64,000 nucleotides of DNA from the NCBI RefSeq assembly GCF_002269345.1, contig NZ_CP022889.1, positions 620,001-684,000 of the forward strand. The letters are read 5' to 3'. The notes under the pieces are model-generated. The model did not search any database, was not told the DNA's origin, and saw only the letters and a list, made by a program, of their open reading frames with translations. Below are positions 1 through 10,488 of this stretch, piece by piece (the stretch's first letter is position 1; the number at the start of each line of letters is the position of its first letter). The translations under genes and the position numbers were made by a program. This stretch comes from Tsuneonella mangrovi (GTDB lineage: Bacteria; Pseudomonadota; Alphaproteobacteria; Sphingomonadales; Sphingomonadaceae).

Positions 1-999
<999 letters not shown>

Positions 1000-1039
1000 T
1001 CGGTAGACGTGATCGAGATCGACCCACGCGGGTCGCAGG

Positions 1040-1068
1040 AAACCCCCGGCAGCAATGTCGGGGGTTTT
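1040..1068 (+). terminator. Intrinsic terminator of katG
   Basis: A 9-bp perfect stem (aaacccccg pairing with cgggggttt) with a 10-base loop ends in a T run at 1065-1068. It lies between the katG stop and the first plausible trhO start codons, which also argues that the GTG further upstream in the trhO frame is not the real start. Confidence 0.85.
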
Positions 1069-1110
1069 CCAATGCTGACGATCGCGCCGCCAGGCGCTAT
1101 GGGGCAGCCG

Positions 1111-2088
1111 ATGAACTCCCCGCCTGGCCCTGTTCGCGTCGCCGCGCTCTATTGCTTCACCCGGTTCGAAGATTGTGCCGCCTTGCGCGAGCCGTTGCTC
1201 GCGCGGTGCCGCGACTACGCGATCCGCGGCACGTTGCTGCTCGCCCCCGAAGGGATCAACGGGACCATTGCCGGCACATCGGCGGGCATCGACGCGATGC
1301 TCGCCCATATCCGCGCCCTGCCGGGTTGCGGAGAACTCGACGTAAAGTTCTCGACCGCGTCGGAAGTGCCGTTCCACCGCATGAAAGTGCGGCTCAAGCG
1401 CGAGATCGTGACGATGGGGCAGCCCGACATCGACCCGCGCCAATCAGTCGGTACTTATGTCGAGCCGGACGACTGGAACGAGCTGATCTCCGACCCCGAG
1501 ACGATCGTGATCGACACGCGCAACGACTACGAAGTCGCGGTGGGCACGTTCGCCGGGGCAATCGACCCCAAGACCACGAGCTTTCGGGATTTTCCCGCCT
1601 GGTTCCGCGCCGAACGCGAACGCTTGCTCGGCGAAGGCAAGCCGCCGAAAGTGGCGATGTTTTGCACCGGTGGCATCCGGTGCGAGAAGTCGACCGCGTT
1701 CCTGAGGCAGGAAGGGGTCGAGGAAGTGTTTCACCTCAAGGGCGGAATCCTCAAATACCTCGAAACCATGCCCGAGGAAGAAAGCCTGTGGCGCGGCGAA
1801 TGCTTCGTGTTCGACCGCCGGGTGACGGTAGGGCACGGATTGTCGGAAGGAAGCTACGGTCTGTGCCACGGTTGCCGCCGCCCGGTGAGCGAGGCCGACC
1901 GGCAATCGCCGCTGTTCGAGGAAGGTGTCGCCTGCCCCGCCTGCCATTCCGAGCGCAGCGAAGAACAGCGCGCCTCCTATCGCGAGCGTTCGCGGCAGGA
2001 AGCGCTTGCCGCCGAGCGCGGCCACGCGCATGTCGGCGCGATCTTCGGCGATCCGCTGCCGGATTTGGCAAGAGAGACAGATGACTGA
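1111..2088 (+). CDS. trhO: tRNA uridine(34) hydroxylase, rhodanese-like
   Basis: TrhO (YceA family) hydroxylates uridine 34 in certain tRNAs to ho5U. The protein (about 325 aa from this start) has an N-terminal alpha/beta domain beginning with [10 protein letters not shown] and [11 protein letters not shown], then a rhodanese domain with the active-site loop [11 protein letters not shown] (catalytic Cys near residue 185), and a C-terminal cysteine-rich tail with CHGC and CPAC pairs that may bind a metal. ATG codons at 1072 and 1099 are in frame; 1111 was chosen because family homology begins right after it, but 1072 is possible. The stop overlaps the next gene's start by 8 bases (ATGACTGA), suggesting coupling. 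Confidence 0.93.
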   Translation: MNSPPGPVRVAALYCFTRFEDCAALREPLLARCRDYAIRGTLLLAPEGINGTIAGTSAGIDAMLAHIRALPGCGELDVKFSTASEVPFHRMKVRLKREIVTMGQPDIDPRQSVGTYVEPDDWNELISDPETIVIDTRNDYEVAVGTFAGAIDPKTTSFRDFPAWFRAERERLLGEGKPPKVAMFCTGGIRCEKSTAFLRQEGVEEVFHLKGGILKYLETMPEEESLWRGECFVFDRRVTVGHGLSEGSYGLCHGCRRPVSEADRQSPLFEEGVACPACHSERSEEQRASYRERSRQEALAAERGHAHVGAIFGDPLPDLARETDD

Positions 2089-2698
2089 AACCTATTCCCA
2101 CAAGGCCCGGATTGCCGCAGCGGCGATTGCCTCGCTGGAAATCATCGCGCTCAGCCTCCAGACCGGGCTTGGCACCGCGAGAGACGGCTCTGCGCTGCTC
2201 GCCATTGCCGGAATGTTTCGGTTCTTCACGATCTGGACGAATTTCGCGGTGGCAATCCTGCTCGGCTTGGTCGCACTCGGCAGGAATGTGTCGGACCGGG
2301 TACTCCTGAGCCTCGAAACGGCCATCGCGATCGTCGCGATCGTCTATCACCTGCTGCTGGCCCAGTTGATGCACGAAACCGGTGCCGGCTGGTGGACCAA
2401 CCAGGTGTTCCATAGTGCAGCACCGGTCCTGACAATCGGCTGGTGGCTGGCATTCAGCCGAGGCCGAATGGCCGAATGGCGCGATGTCTGGTGGGTGATG
2501 GCGGCGCCGATCGTGTACACTGCGACGATCCTCGCGATTGCGCAGCACACCCATTTCTACCCTTATTTCTTCCTCGATGTGGCACAGTTCGGGTGGGCCC
2601 GGGTCGGCTTCAATATCATCGGGCTCGGCATTGGCTTCTTGCTGATGGGTGCTGCGTTGCTGGGAATCGGACGGGCGATCACCCGCAAGCGAGGCTAA
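2081..2698 (+). CDS. Pr6Pr-like multi-pass membrane protein
   Basis: A 205-residue protein with about six hydrophobic helices, typical in layout of the Pr6Pr / FAR-17a-AIG1-like membrane family: helix 1 near residues 12-30, an [13 protein letters not shown] segment near residues 46-58, a conserved His in the [10 protein letters not shown] helix, a WHxxxP-like segment (FHSAAPVL) and a PYFFLDV loop before the last helix. Members have no established biochemical role in bacteria. It overlaps trhO by 8 bases and is convergent with the Smr-domain gene, sharing a CTAA in which both stop codons overlap. The family name is a moderate-confidence reading; the membrane nature is plain. Confidence 0.7.
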   Translation: MTETYSHKARIAAAAIASLEIIALSLQTGLGTARDGSALLAIAGMFRFFTIWTNFAVAILLGLVALGRNVSDRVLLSLETAIAIVAIVYHLLLAQLMHETGAGWWTNQVFHSAAPVLTIGWWLAFSRGRMAEWRDVWWVMAAPIVYTATILAIAQHTHFYPYFFLDVAQFGWARVGFNIIGLGIGFLLMGAALLGIGRAITRKRG

Positions 2699-3252
2699 CG
2701 CGCGCGCTTGAGCACGAGGTAGAGCGCACCCTCCCCGCCGTGCTTTCGGTGCGCCTTGCGGATCGCCGCGATCGCGCTGCCGTGGGGGCCCGCCGCCAGC
2801 CAATCGAGGATATTGGCACGAATTGCTCCGCGACTGGTCGCACGATCCGCTGCCGGAGCGCCCCGCTCCTTCCCCGCGATCAGCAACACGACCCGCGCGC
2901 CCATCGCGCGGGCCTGCGCAAGTCCAGCGTCGAGCCGTCCATGTGCCGCTTCGAGCGTATGGCCGTGCAGGTCGAGCGTGAAATCGGGTTCGATCGCACC
3001 GCGCACGAACCTGCGATCCCAGTGCGAATCGAGCCCGGGATCGGGGACTGGCCGAGGGGGCCTTTGGGCCGGTCGTGAAGGCTTCGTCGCGTTAGCCTGT
3101 CGAACGCTGGTGGATGATTGGGAAGCTGAAGGTCGATCTTCGGGCGGCTCAGCTAGCGGCTCGGCCGCTCTTCCAGCCATTGGCGTAACGGTTGCTGCGA
3201 GCCGCTCCCACGCGGCCGCCTCTTCCACTGTCAGGCCGCGCGGATGGCTCAC
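2695..3252 (-). CDS. Smr-domain protein (MutS2 C-terminal-like nuclease domain)
   Basis: The protein has 185 residues. An unstructured Pro/Ala-rich N-terminal half (about 30-75) precedes an Smr domain (about 90-185) with the signature LDLHGHT at 93-99 and a GxGxHG-like region degraded to HRKHGGEGALY near the end. Smr domains are nicking or RNA-cleaving endonuclease modules; free-standing Smr proteins of this size are common in alphaproteobacteria next to mltA and timA, with unknown targets. The start is GTG at 3252, overlapping the mltA stop as GTGA, so translation is probably coupled to mltA. The stop overlaps that of the convergent membrane-protein gene in a shared CTAA. Confidence 0.9.
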   Translation of the reverse strand: MSHPRGLTVEEAAAWERLAATVTPMAGRAAEPLAEPPEDRPSASQSSTSVRQANATKPSRPAQRPPRPVPDPGLDSHWDRRFVRGAIEPDFTLDLHGHTLEAAHGRLDAGLAQARAMGARVVLLIAGKERGAPAADRATSRGAIRANILDWLAAGPHGSAIAAIRKAHRKHGGEGALYLVLKRAR

Positions 3253-4427
3253 TTGCCGAGCAGCCGCGCCAAGGTGCCGCGCGGCAACAGCACCAACGCC
3301 TTGCCGTGCCCGCTCATCCCGCCGGCGATCTCGCGCGCCTCGTCACCTGCGCCCCAGAACGTGTCGAATCGATTGGGCCCCTTGATCGCCCCTCCGGTAT
3401 CCTGCGCGATCCACAATCCGTTGGCGATCGGACGGTCGGTTTCAAGCCACACCGGCGCGCCGAGCGGCACGAAAGCCGGATCGGCAGCGACCGAGGATTC
3501 CCGTTTCACCGGCACGCCCAGCGCGCCGATCGGTCCGGTACCGGTCAATTCGCGGAAGAACACCCAGCTCTGGTTGAGGTCCATCAGCGCCTTACCTTCA
3601 ACCGGATGCTCACGGAGGTAGGCCATGATGCCCTGCATCGAGGGCGGATATTGCCCCGGCCCGTCGCCGATCAGGCCCTGTTTGCGCATCGCGGCGCCGA
3701 TACTGGTGTATGCGTGGCCGTTCTGCCCGGCATAGCCGATCCGCATGACCGCGCCGTCGGGGGCGACCAGGCGCCCTGAACCCTGGACCTGGAGGAAGAA
3801 GAACTCGACCGGATCGGCGACCCAGGCGATCTCCAGCCCCTTCCCCGCGAGTGCCCCGGCCTCGATTTGCTCGCGGGTGTAATAGGGCACGAACTGGCCG
3901 GTTTCATCGTATCGCCCGAGCGGCGGGCGGCCCGTGCGCCGGGCTTCGGGCGTATCCGCCGGCCAAGCCCGCACCAGATCGGGCGGCAAGCCGTAGACCG
4001 GCACGTCGTAACCGGCGATGTGCGTCCGGCTGCCGCGAATTTCAGGCTCGTAGTATCCGGTGGCAAACGCCTTTCCGTCTCCGACCTCGGCGGTCTCGAA
4101 GTAGCGGACGAAAAAAGCCTTCGCCTCGAGCGGGCTCCACGCATCGGCGGCGGTGCAAGCGATCTGCCAGCCGGCTCCGGTAGTCAGCTGGGACTTGTCG
4201 GTCCGTTCAAGCAGCTTGGGACAGCTTTCGCGGAACGAGAACAGCGCATCGGCGGCATCGCGCGCATCGAATGCCAACGACGCGACCGGAGGGCCCGCGC
4301 GCACGCCTGCTGCAAGCGCATTGGCTGGTGGCGGCGGAGGTTGTTCGGGTCGCGGCGTCCGCACGCAACCGGCGAGCAGGGCCAGCCCGGCCAGTGCTAT
4401 GCCAAGCCGTGTCGCGCCCCCCAGCAC
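3249..4427 (-). CDS. mltA: Membrane-bound lytic murein transglycosylase A, lipoprotein
   Basis: MltA cleaves peptidoglycan glycan strands, leaving 1,6-anhydromuramic acid ends, at the outer membrane. The protein (392 aa) starts with a lipoprotein signal (lipobox LLAGC, Cys near 21). The MltA domain follows, with the PYYTREQIEAGALAGKG segment and the FFLQVQGSG motif, and the C-terminal 3D domain contains QDTGGAIKG and NRFDTFWG with the catalytic aspartate expected there. Length is usual for the family. It ends in a GTGA overlap with the smr gene and lies 10 bases after timA, so timA-mltA-smr is a likely operon. Confidence 0.96.
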   Translation of the reverse strand: MLGGATRLGIALAGLALLAGCVRTPRPEQPPPPPANALAAGVRAGPPVASLAFDARDAADALFSFRESCPKLLERTDKSQLTTGAGWQIACTAADAWSPLEAKAFFVRYFETAEVGDGKAFATGYYEPEIRGSRTHIAGYDVPVYGLPPDLVRAWPADTPEARRTGRPPLGRYDETGQFVPYYTREQIEAGALAGKGLEIAWVADPVEFFFLQVQGSGRLVAPDGAVMRIGYAGQNGHAYTSIGAAMRKQGLIGDGPGQYPPSMQGIMAYLREHPVEGKALMDLNQSWVFFRELTGTGPIGALGVPVKRESSVAADPAFVPLGAPVWLETDRPIANGLWIAQDTGGAIKGPNRFDTFWGAGDEAREIAGGMSGHGKALVLLPRGTLARLLGK

Positions 4428-4436
4428 GGCAGAAGA

Positions 4437-5093
4437 TCAGGCTTCGTCGGTTTCGTCGAGCAGCCAGTGCGGGTCCGGGTTGCGCACATCGCGGCTGAAG
4501 GTCCACAGATCGCGTGCTTCGACAGCGTCGTCGAGCGAACCGGCGATGACGTTGCCATCCTTGTCCCGGGTCACCGCCGCGATGTCGGCCACGAAACGGA
4601 CACGGACGCGCGCGGTCTTGGCAACCAGTTCGGCCATGTCGATCTTCACGTCGTCGATCCGTACCAGCCGGTTTTCGAGCGTTTCACCAGCCTGTTCACG
4701 CGCGGCGATCGCGGCGTCGAACCCGGCATAGACGTCGGCGTCGGTCAGTTCCTTCAATGTTTCCCGATCGCCTTTCCAGAACGCCTCGAGAATCATCGAA
4801 TAGGCACCCTTGGCACCGTCAAGGAAAGCTGTGATGTCGAAAGAGCGGTCGGCTGCGGCGATGTCCTGCACTCCGCGTTCGACGGCCAGTGGAGCGCCTT
4901 CCAACGCTGCCGCACGCGGCGGCTGCACGGGCCGCAATGTCGGCTGCTGCACAGGCTGGTCGGCAGTGTCGCCGGCATCGAAGCGCTGCGGCACAGACTC
5001 TTCCTCGTGCTCCGCCCGGCGCCCGAGCACCGAATAGAGACGCAGGCCCAGAAAAGCTGCGATCATGGCGAGGATGATGATCTGGAGAACCAC
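4437..5093 (-). CDS. timA: Tim44-like membrane-associated protein
   Basis: The protein (218 aa) has one N-terminal transmembrane helix (about 2-20, MVLQIIILAMIAAFLG), a charged linker of about 60 residues and a C-terminal Tim44 domain (about 70-215) with FLDGAKGAYSMILEAFWKGD and the closing DLWTFSRDVRNPDPHWLLDET, which is highly characteristic. In mitochondria Tim44 tethers Hsp70 to the TIM23 channel; bacterial TimA is membrane associated and its exact role is unsettled. It is divergent from secB across about 200 bases and co-directional with mltA, a common alphaproteobacterial arrangement that groups envelope and export genes. Confidence 0.93.
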   Translation of the reverse strand: MVLQIIILAMIAAFLGLRLYSVLGRRAEHEEESVPQRFDAGDTADQPVQQPTLRPVQPPRAAALEGAPLAVERGVQDIAAADRSFDITAFLDGAKGAYSMILEAFWKGDRETLKELTDADVYAGFDAAIAAREQAGETLENRLVRIDDVKIDMAELVAKTARVRVRFVADIAAVTRDKDGNVIAGSLDDAVEARDLWTFSRDVRNPDPHWLLDETDEA

Positions 5094-5300
5094 GTTTAGC
5101 CTTGTCTTTCCTCTGTAACGAAGCGGTGCTTCACCGCCGTTGATCCATAGGTGCCCTAGATAGGTACAAAATACAAATGAACAACGCCTGATGAGGGCAT
5201 TCGGGTCCGCCGTTGCGGTCCGCAGCGCGCGGTGCTACGCGGCGGGCCGATCACGGGCGCACGACTGCCCCAACCAGCGAAATACAGGATACGATACGAC

Positions 5301-5837
5301 ATGGCCGACGAAGGCGACGTTCTCACCGATCTCAACATGGACCCGGCAGCGGGCGGCAATGGCGCGGACAATCAGCCCGTCGCCGGCATTATCCAGCAAT
5401 ATGTCAAAGACCTGTCGGTCGAAAATCCGAATGCGCCGGCTTGCTACCAGTGGCAGAGCCAGCCGGAAGTGGACATCCAGTTCAACATCGCGGCCAGCCA
5501 GGTCGACGCGGAGATCCACGAGGTCGAGCTGAAGATCACCGCCAATGCCAAGGCTCCGGAAGGTAGCTTCTACCTTGTCGAGGTGGTCTACGGCGGGCTC
5601 GTCGGGATGCGCAACCTGCCCGACGAACAGGCGCACCATTTCCTTTATGCGGAGGCCCCGCGCCTGTTGTTCCCGTTTGCGCGCCGGATCGTCTCCGATG
5701 CGACCCGCGACGCGGGCTTCCACCCGATCCAGATCGACCCGATCGATTTCAACGGGCTCTACATGCAGCAGCTCCAGCGCAAGGCGGAAGAAGAAGCCGC
5801 TGCGGCCGCAGCTGCTCCGCCGGCGGGCGAAGCCTGA
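5301..5837 (+). CDS. secB: Protein-export chaperone SecB
   Basis: SecB is a tetrameric cytosolic chaperone that keeps preproteins unfolded and delivers them to SecA. The 178-residue protein matches the family: IQQYVKDLSVENPNAP near residue 30, the beta strands VDIQFNIAASQVDAEIHEVELKITA, and the conserved LLFPFARRIVSDATRDAGF and PIDFNGLY segments. The C-terminus is an acidic and alanine-rich tail, as in many alphaproteobacterial SecBs. The start ATG at 5301 gives the expected family length; a longer in-frame extension upstream lacks homology. It is divergent from timA. Confidence 0.97.
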   Translation: MADEGDVLTDLNMDPAAGGNGADNQPVAGIIQQYVKDLSVENPNAPACYQWQSQPEVDIQFNIAASQVDAEIHEVELKITANAKAPEGSFYLVEVVYGGLVGMRNLPDEQAHHFLYAEAPRLLFPFARRIVSDATRDAGFHPIQIDPIDFNGLYMQQLQRKAEEEAAAAAAAPPAGEA

Positions 5838-5867
5838 GCCCGCTAGCCTCAGCGTAGTTCGGCGGAC

Positions 5868-7478
5868 ATGAGCTCGCTCGTCCGCAACGTCGGCACTATC
5901 GGCGGCCTGACTGCGGTCAGCCGCGTGTTCGGATTCGTGCGCGACATGCTGCTCGCCCGTGTGCTTGGCGCCGGGCTGGCGGCCGACGCCTGGCAACTCG
6001 CCTTCACCCTGCCCAATACCTTCCGCCGGCTGTTCGCCGAAGGCGCGTTCAGCGTGGCGTTCGTGCCGATGTACACCCGGCGGCTGGCGGGCGATGGCGG
6101 CGAAGCAGCCGCCGACGAATTTGCGACAGACGTGCTCTCGGTGTTCATCTGGGTGCTGCTGGGTTTCTCGGCGATCTGCATGATCGCGATGCCCGGGATC
6201 GTCTGGCTGCTGGCACGCGACTTCCAGGCGGTGCCGGGCAAGTTCGAGCTGTCGGTGATGCTCAGCCGCGTCACCTTCCCCTATCTCTCGCTCGTCAGCC
6301 TGGTGGCGATGCTTTCGGGCCTGCTCAACGCCCGTTCACGGTTTGCACCTGGGGCGTTTGTGCCGGTGCTGCTCAACATCGTGATGATCGCAGGCATCAT
6401 TACAGGCTGGTACCTGCGAGGCGCCGGTGGCGACGACCGGATCGTCGCGTGGTCACTGGCCATCTCGCTATCGCTCTCGGGCGTGGCGCAACTCGCCTAT
6501 ATGTGGTGGGCGAGCCACAAGGCCGGGGTCAAGCTCAAGGTCAGCGCGCCGCGCTTCACGCCCGAGGTAAAGCGCCTGGGTATGCTGATCCTGCCTGCCA
6601 CCTTCGGCGCCGGAATCTACCAGGTCAGCCAGCTGGTCGACACGTTCTTCGCCACCAGCCTGCCGCAAGGTTCCCTGGCGCTACTCAAATATGCCGATCG
6701 GTTGAACCAGATGCCGCTGGGCATCTTCGGGATTGCGCTGGGCACAGCGATCTTGCCGATGCTGGCACGCCATATCCAGTCGGGCGACCGGCGCGAGGCG
6801 CAGCGGCTGCAGGCCAACGCAGTCGAGATAGCCACGCTGCTCTGCCTGCCAAGCGCGGTCGCGCTCGCGATCTGCTCCGAAGCCTTCACCGCCGGTATCT
6901 TCCAGGGCGGCAAGATGACCGCTGCCGATACCGCGATCATGGGCAATATCGTGATGGCGCTGGTCGCGGGATTGCCCGCATATGTGCTGGTCAAGGTGTT
7001 CCAGCCTGCGTTCTTCAGCCGCGAGGACACCCGCACGCCGGTTTTCGTCGCCGCCGGTGCGCTGGTGATCAACATTGCGCTCAATTTCTACGTCGTGCCG
7101 CGCTACGGGATCGTCGGTCTCGCCGCCGCAACGGCCACCACTGCAACGCTCAACGTCCTGACGCTCTATACCATCCTCCAGCTACGCGGATGGTTCTCGA
7201 TGACCTGGAAGCTGGCCGAACGCATCGTTCGCCAACTGCTCGCGACAGCAGCGATGGGTGCGGTGCTGTGGTGGCTCACGCCGGAGTTGCAGCCGTTCTG
7301 GAGCGGGTCCGCGATCGACCGCATCTGGTCGCTCGGTGCGCTGGTCGCGATCGGCGGTGTTGTGTTCTTTGCTGCCGCATTCCTTGTCGGAGCGCTCGAC
7401 AAGGACCTGATCGCCCAGTTGCGCCGCCGCCGCCAACCCGTGCCCAAGGACTCGGGCCCGCCCAACCTTTCCGAGTAG
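5868..7478 (+). CDS. murJ: Lipid II flippase MurJ
   Basis: MurJ flips lipid II across the inner membrane for peptidoglycan synthesis. The 536-residue protein has 14 predicted transmembrane helices, the usual N-terminus (SLVRNVGTIGGLTAVSRVFGFVRDMLLAR) and the conserved FRRLFAEGAFSVAFVP motif near residues 52-67. Further family marks are QVSQLVDTFFATSL and YADRLNQMPLGIFGIALGTAILP in the middle. It lies 30 bases after secB in the same direction; secB-murJ-trpS is a frequent alphaproteobacterial order. The start ATG at 5868 fits the family alignment. Confidence 0.97.
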   Translation: MSSLVRNVGTIGGLTAVSRVFGFVRDMLLARVLGAGLAADAWQLAFTLPNTFRRLFAEGAFSVAFVPMYTRRLAGDGGEAAADEFATDVLSVFIWVLLGFSAICMIAMPGIVWLLARDFQAVPGKFELSVMLSRVTFPYLSLVSLVAMLSGLLNARSRFAPGAFVPVLLNIVMIAGIITGWYLRGAGGDDRIVAWSLAISLSLSGVAQLAYMWWASHKAGVKLKVSAPRFTPEVKRLGMLILPATFGAGIYQVSQLVDTFFATSLPQGSLALLKYADRLNQMPLGIFGIALGTAILPMLARHIQSGDRREAQRLQANAVEIATLLCLPSAVALAICSEAFTAGIFQGGKMTAADTAIMGNIVMALVAGLPAYVLVKVFQPAFFSREDTRTPVFVAAGALVINIALNFYVVPRYGIVGLAAATATTATLNVLTLYTILQLRGWFSMTWKLAERIVRQLLATAAMGAVLWWLTPELQPFWSGSAIDRIWSLGALVAIGGVVFFAAAFLVGALDKDLIAQLRRRRQPVPKDSGPPNLSE

Positions 7479-7677
7479 GGGCTTTCGCGCCGCACCGCCC
7501 GGCGCTATGGCGCTTTTCCATGAACCCGATGCCTTCATTCGCAAACGCTGCGCCGTGCCGGTTTTTCGTGCGCGGCCGGGCGGCCTGGCGATGGCTGTGA
7601 TCGCCTGATCCAGCTTGCGGCCCGGCACGGGCCAGCCCAACCGTTTTGCGAATCCATTCTCTGAAAGGCATTTATCC

Positions 7678-8706
7678 ATGCGTGTCGTTTCCGGCATCCA
7701 GCCCACCGGCAGACCCCATCTCGGCAATTATCTCGGTGCCATCCGCAACTATGTGAAGTTGCAGGACGACGCCGTCGCTGCGGGCGGCGAGTGCCTGATC
7801 TTCATCGCCGACCTCCACGCGATCTCGATGCCGCACGATCCGGCCGAGTTGCGCGCCTCGACGCTCGAACTGGTTGCGACGCTGGTCGCGTGCGGGCTCG
7901 ATACGAACAAGACCGTGCTGTTCAACCAGGCGCAGGTCCCTGCCCATGCCGAGCTGCAATGGCTGCTGTCGGGCACCGCACGGATGGGTTGGCTTAACCG
8001 GATGACGCAGTTCAAGGACAAGTCCGGCAAGAACCGCGAAGGGGCCAGCATCGCGCTGTTCACCTACCCGGTGCTGCAGGCGGCTGACGTGCTGCTCTAC
8101 CAGGCGACGCACGTGCCCGTGGGCGAAGACCAGAAGCAGCACCTGGAGTTGGCGCGCGATATCGCGCAGAAATTCAACAACGACTTCTGCGCCGAAGACG
8201 CCCCGTTGTTCACTCTGCCAGAACCGATCATCCCGCCAGACGCGGCACGGATCATGAGCTTGCGCGATGGGACTAAGAAGATGAGCAAGTCCGACCCGAG
8301 CGAGATGAGCCGAATCGAGCTGGCCGACGACGCCGACACGATCATGAAGAAGATCAAGAAGGCCAAGACCGATCCCGAGCCGCTGCCGGGCGACAAGGCG
8401 GGCCTGGCAGATCGTCCGGAAGCGGAAAACCTCGTGTCGATCTGCGCCGCGCTGACCGGCGAAACGGTCGATGCGGTCTTGGCGCGCTTCGAGGGGCATG
8501 GCTTCGGCGCGTTCAAGCCAGTGCTCGGCGAAGCCTTGGTCGAGACGTTGAGCCCGATTTCAAAGCGCTACCGCGAACTGCTCGAAGACCGCGAGTCGCT
8601 CGACGCGATACTTGCGAAAGGTGCCTTCCGCGCCCGCGAAATCGGCACTCCGACGCTCGACGGGACCTATTCCGCGCTTGGCCTTGTGCGAGGGCGGGAT
8701 CGCTGA
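7678..8706 (+). CDS. trpS: Tryptophanyl-tRNA synthetase
   Basis: TrpS is a class I synthetase that charges tRNA-Trp. The 342-residue protein begins RVVSGIQPTGRPHLGNYLGA with the HIGH-equivalent PHLGN, and carries the KMSKS loop (KKMSKSDPSE, about residues 199-208), the expected DLHAIS segment and GEDQKQHLELARDIA. The start at 7678 is preceded by GAAAGG and gives the standard family N-terminus; an upstream in-frame ATG would add a non-homologous extension. The roughly 200 bases between murJ and trpS hold no gene that I can support. Confidence 0.97.
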   Translation: MRVVSGIQPTGRPHLGNYLGAIRNYVKLQDDAVAAGGECLIFIADLHAISMPHDPAELRASTLELVATLVACGLDTNKTVLFNQAQVPAHAELQWLLSGTARMGWLNRMTQFKDKSGKNREGASIALFTYPVLQAADVLLYQATHVPVGEDQKQHLELARDIAQKFNNDFCAEDAPLFTLPEPIIPPDAARIMSLRDGTKKMSKSDPSEMSRIELADDADTIMKKIKKAKTDPEPLPGDKAGLADRPEAENLVSICAALTGETVDAVLARFEGHGFGAFKPVLGEALVETLSPISKRYRELLEDRESLDAILAKGAFRAREIGTPTLDGTYSALGLVRGRDR

Positions 8707-8883
8707 ATCCGGCGCTCGGGCGAGACCGTTTTGATTGATCCGGCAACAGCTTGACCTGTCCCGCGTTCAAACACGGTTCACCACGGGCGCTTTACACTTC
8801 GCCGTATCGGTGACAGCGTGCGACGGTTGCTGAAGGGGTTGGGCCGTTTCACGCTCACGCCTTGATATGCGAGGTAAAATCTC

Positions 8884-9561
8884 ATGACCATGCCCACACA
8901 CTGGGTTCGCTCCGCCAAGCTGATCGTCGCGTCGCTGGCGTTCGCCGCGCTTGCGGCCTGCGCCACCCCCTTCAACGCGCAGGTTTCGCGCTTCCAGACC
9001 GATCTGCCCGCGCCAGAAGGCCAGACCTTCGCGATCGTGACCAACAATCCGAACCTGCAGGGCGGGCTCGAATTCTCGATCTATGCAAAGGATGTCGCCG
9101 CACACCTCGAGAAGCTCGGTTATGCTCGCGCAGCGTCGCCGCAGGCGGCCAGCTTGCTGGTGAATTTCGATTACGGTGTCGACAACGGACGCCAGTACGT
9201 GGAGCGCGATCCACTTGCTCCAAATCCGTATTTCGATCCGTGGTACGGGTATAGCCGCTATTACTACTCCCCCCGCTATTGGGGTAGCCCGTGGGCCTAC
9301 GGCTTTTACGACCCGTTTTTCGACAACGATCTCAATTCCTACACCGTCTACACCAGCAAGATCGACCTGAAGATCAATCGGGCGAGCGACGGCCAGCCGC
9401 TGTTCGAAGGCCGCGCGCAAGCACTGTCGACCTCGAACCACCTGCAGTACCTGGTCCCGAACCTCGTCGAAGCGATGTTCACCGGTTTCCCGGGCGACAA
9501 CGGCAAGACGGTCAGGATTTCGATTGCGCCTGAAAAAATGGCGGCCAAAAGGCCCGACTGA
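8884..9561 (+). CDS. DUF4136-type envelope lipoprotein
   Basis: The 225-residue protein has a lipoprotein signal (hydrophobic stretch about residues 12-24, lipobox LAACA with Cys near 26). The mature part reads like the DUF4136 family: the FQTDLPAPEGQTFAIV start, an LxxLGYxRAxSPQAASLLVNFDYGV strand pair, a Tyr-rich loop (residues about 105-145 with WYGYSRYYYSPRYWG) and a C-terminal KIDLKINRASDGQPLFEGRA strand. The function of the family is unknown. It follows trpS by 177 bases in which I see no other gene. The family call rests on motif resemblance, the lipoprotein call on a clear lipobox. Confidence 0.8.
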   Translation: MTMPTHWVRSAKLIVASLAFAALAACATPFNAQVSRFQTDLPAPEGQTFAIVTNNPNLQGGLEFSIYAKDVAAHLEKLGYARAASPQAASLLVNFDYGVDNGRQYVERDPLAPNPYFDPWYGYSRYYYSPRYWGSPWAYGFYDPFFDNDLNSYTVYTSKIDLKINRASDGQPLFEGRAQALSTSNHLQYLVPNLVEAMFTGFPGDNGKTVRISIAPEKMAAKRPD

Positions 9562-9595
9562 CCGCGCGATCGGGCATCATCGGTGCGGATCCCAG

Positions 9596-9898
9596 TTAAT
9601 GCCCTCCGCTGAGCTTGAGCCGGATGTGATCGAACATCGGTCCGTATAGTCGCTGGGCGAATTCGACCCCGACATAGCCGCCCTCGGACCAGACAACGCT
9701 CGCGTCGTATGGACCGAGGGTCTCGATCCGGATGCTGATACGCTCACCACCTCGGAGCCCGCTGAACTTGTCATAAAAGCGGCACCCGCTGTCGGACAGG
9801 TCCTTCAAGACGACCTCGCGCCGGACGCCGTTGGCGAGGCGATATTTGCCCCACACTTCGATCGGATAGCGATCGGAATGGCGATGCTCGCTCGGCAT
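9596..9898 (-). CDS. PilZ-domain protein
   Basis: A 100-residue single-domain PilZ protein. PilZ domains bind cyclic di-GMP through an RxxxR motif and a (D/N)xSxxG motif; here HRHSDRYPIEV supplies the first and LSDSGCRF the second (near residues 40-47), followed by beta strands ending GGYVGVEFAQRL. It could act as a c-di-GMP receptor, but the first arginine motif is not a perfect match, so ligand binding is an inference. The start at 9898 is preceded by GGGGGAG; an upstream in-frame start would add a 31-residue extension without PilZ character. Confidence 0.87.
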   Translation of the reverse strand: MPSEHRHSDRYPIEVWGKYRLANGVRREVVLKDLSDSGCRFYDKFSGLRGGERISIRIETLGPYDASVVWSEGGYVGVEFAQRLYGPMFDHIRLKLSGGH

Positions 9899-9993
9899 GC
9901 CTCCCCCATGTGCAACAACGCGTACGTCATAGCACAGTTTTCCGCAGAAGTCCTTCGTACAACTACTGAGGCGGCGGATGGCTCGCGCCACTG

Positions 9994-10458
9994 CTATCCC
10001 AAGCGCGCGTGTCCTCCGGTCGAGCCGAAGCCACCCGCTCCGCGCCCGGTCGCATCGAGCTCGGTCACTTCGCTCCAGCGCGCCTGCACCACCGGAGCCA
10101 AGACCAGTTGCGCGACCCTGTCACCGCGCGCGATGGCAAACGGCTCGGTGCCGTGGTTGATGAGGATCACCTTGAGTTCGCCGCGATAGTCCGAATCGAT
10201 CGTGCCGGGCGTGTTGGGCACGGTGATCCCATGCTTCAGCGCAAGCCCCGAACGCGGGCGGACTTGGATTTCGTATCCTGCCGGAATGGCCAGCGCGAGA
10301 CCGGTTGCGACCGCGTAGCGCGCACCGGGCGCAATCGTCACGTCTTCGGCCGAGAGCACGTCCATCCCTGCCGAGCCGGGCGTAGCATAAGCCGGCAGCG
10401 CCAGCCCCTCGCCATGCGGCAAGCGCTTCACGCTCACGGAAACGGGATCGGTCATCAA
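9994..10458 (-). CDS. dut: dUTP diphosphatase
   Basis: Dut hydrolyses dUTP to dUMP and pyrophosphate, keeping uracil out of DNA and feeding dTMP synthesis. All five trimeric-dUTPase motifs are present in the 154-residue protein: [39 protein letters not shown] and the glycine-rich C-terminal GGFGSTG. It lies 30 bases downstream of coaBC on the same strand, the widespread coaBC-dut pair. Confidence 0.98.
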   Translation of the reverse strand: MMTDPVSVSVKRLPHGEGLALPAYATPGSAGMDVLSAEDVTIAPGARYAVATGLALAIPAGYEIQVRPRSGLALKHGITVPNTPGTIDSDYRGELKVILINHGTEPFAIARGDRVAQLVLAPVVQARWSEVTELDATGRGAGGFGSTGGHARLG

Positions 10459-10488
10459 TAGGCCCTCATGCTACGCATCGAGGGGCAA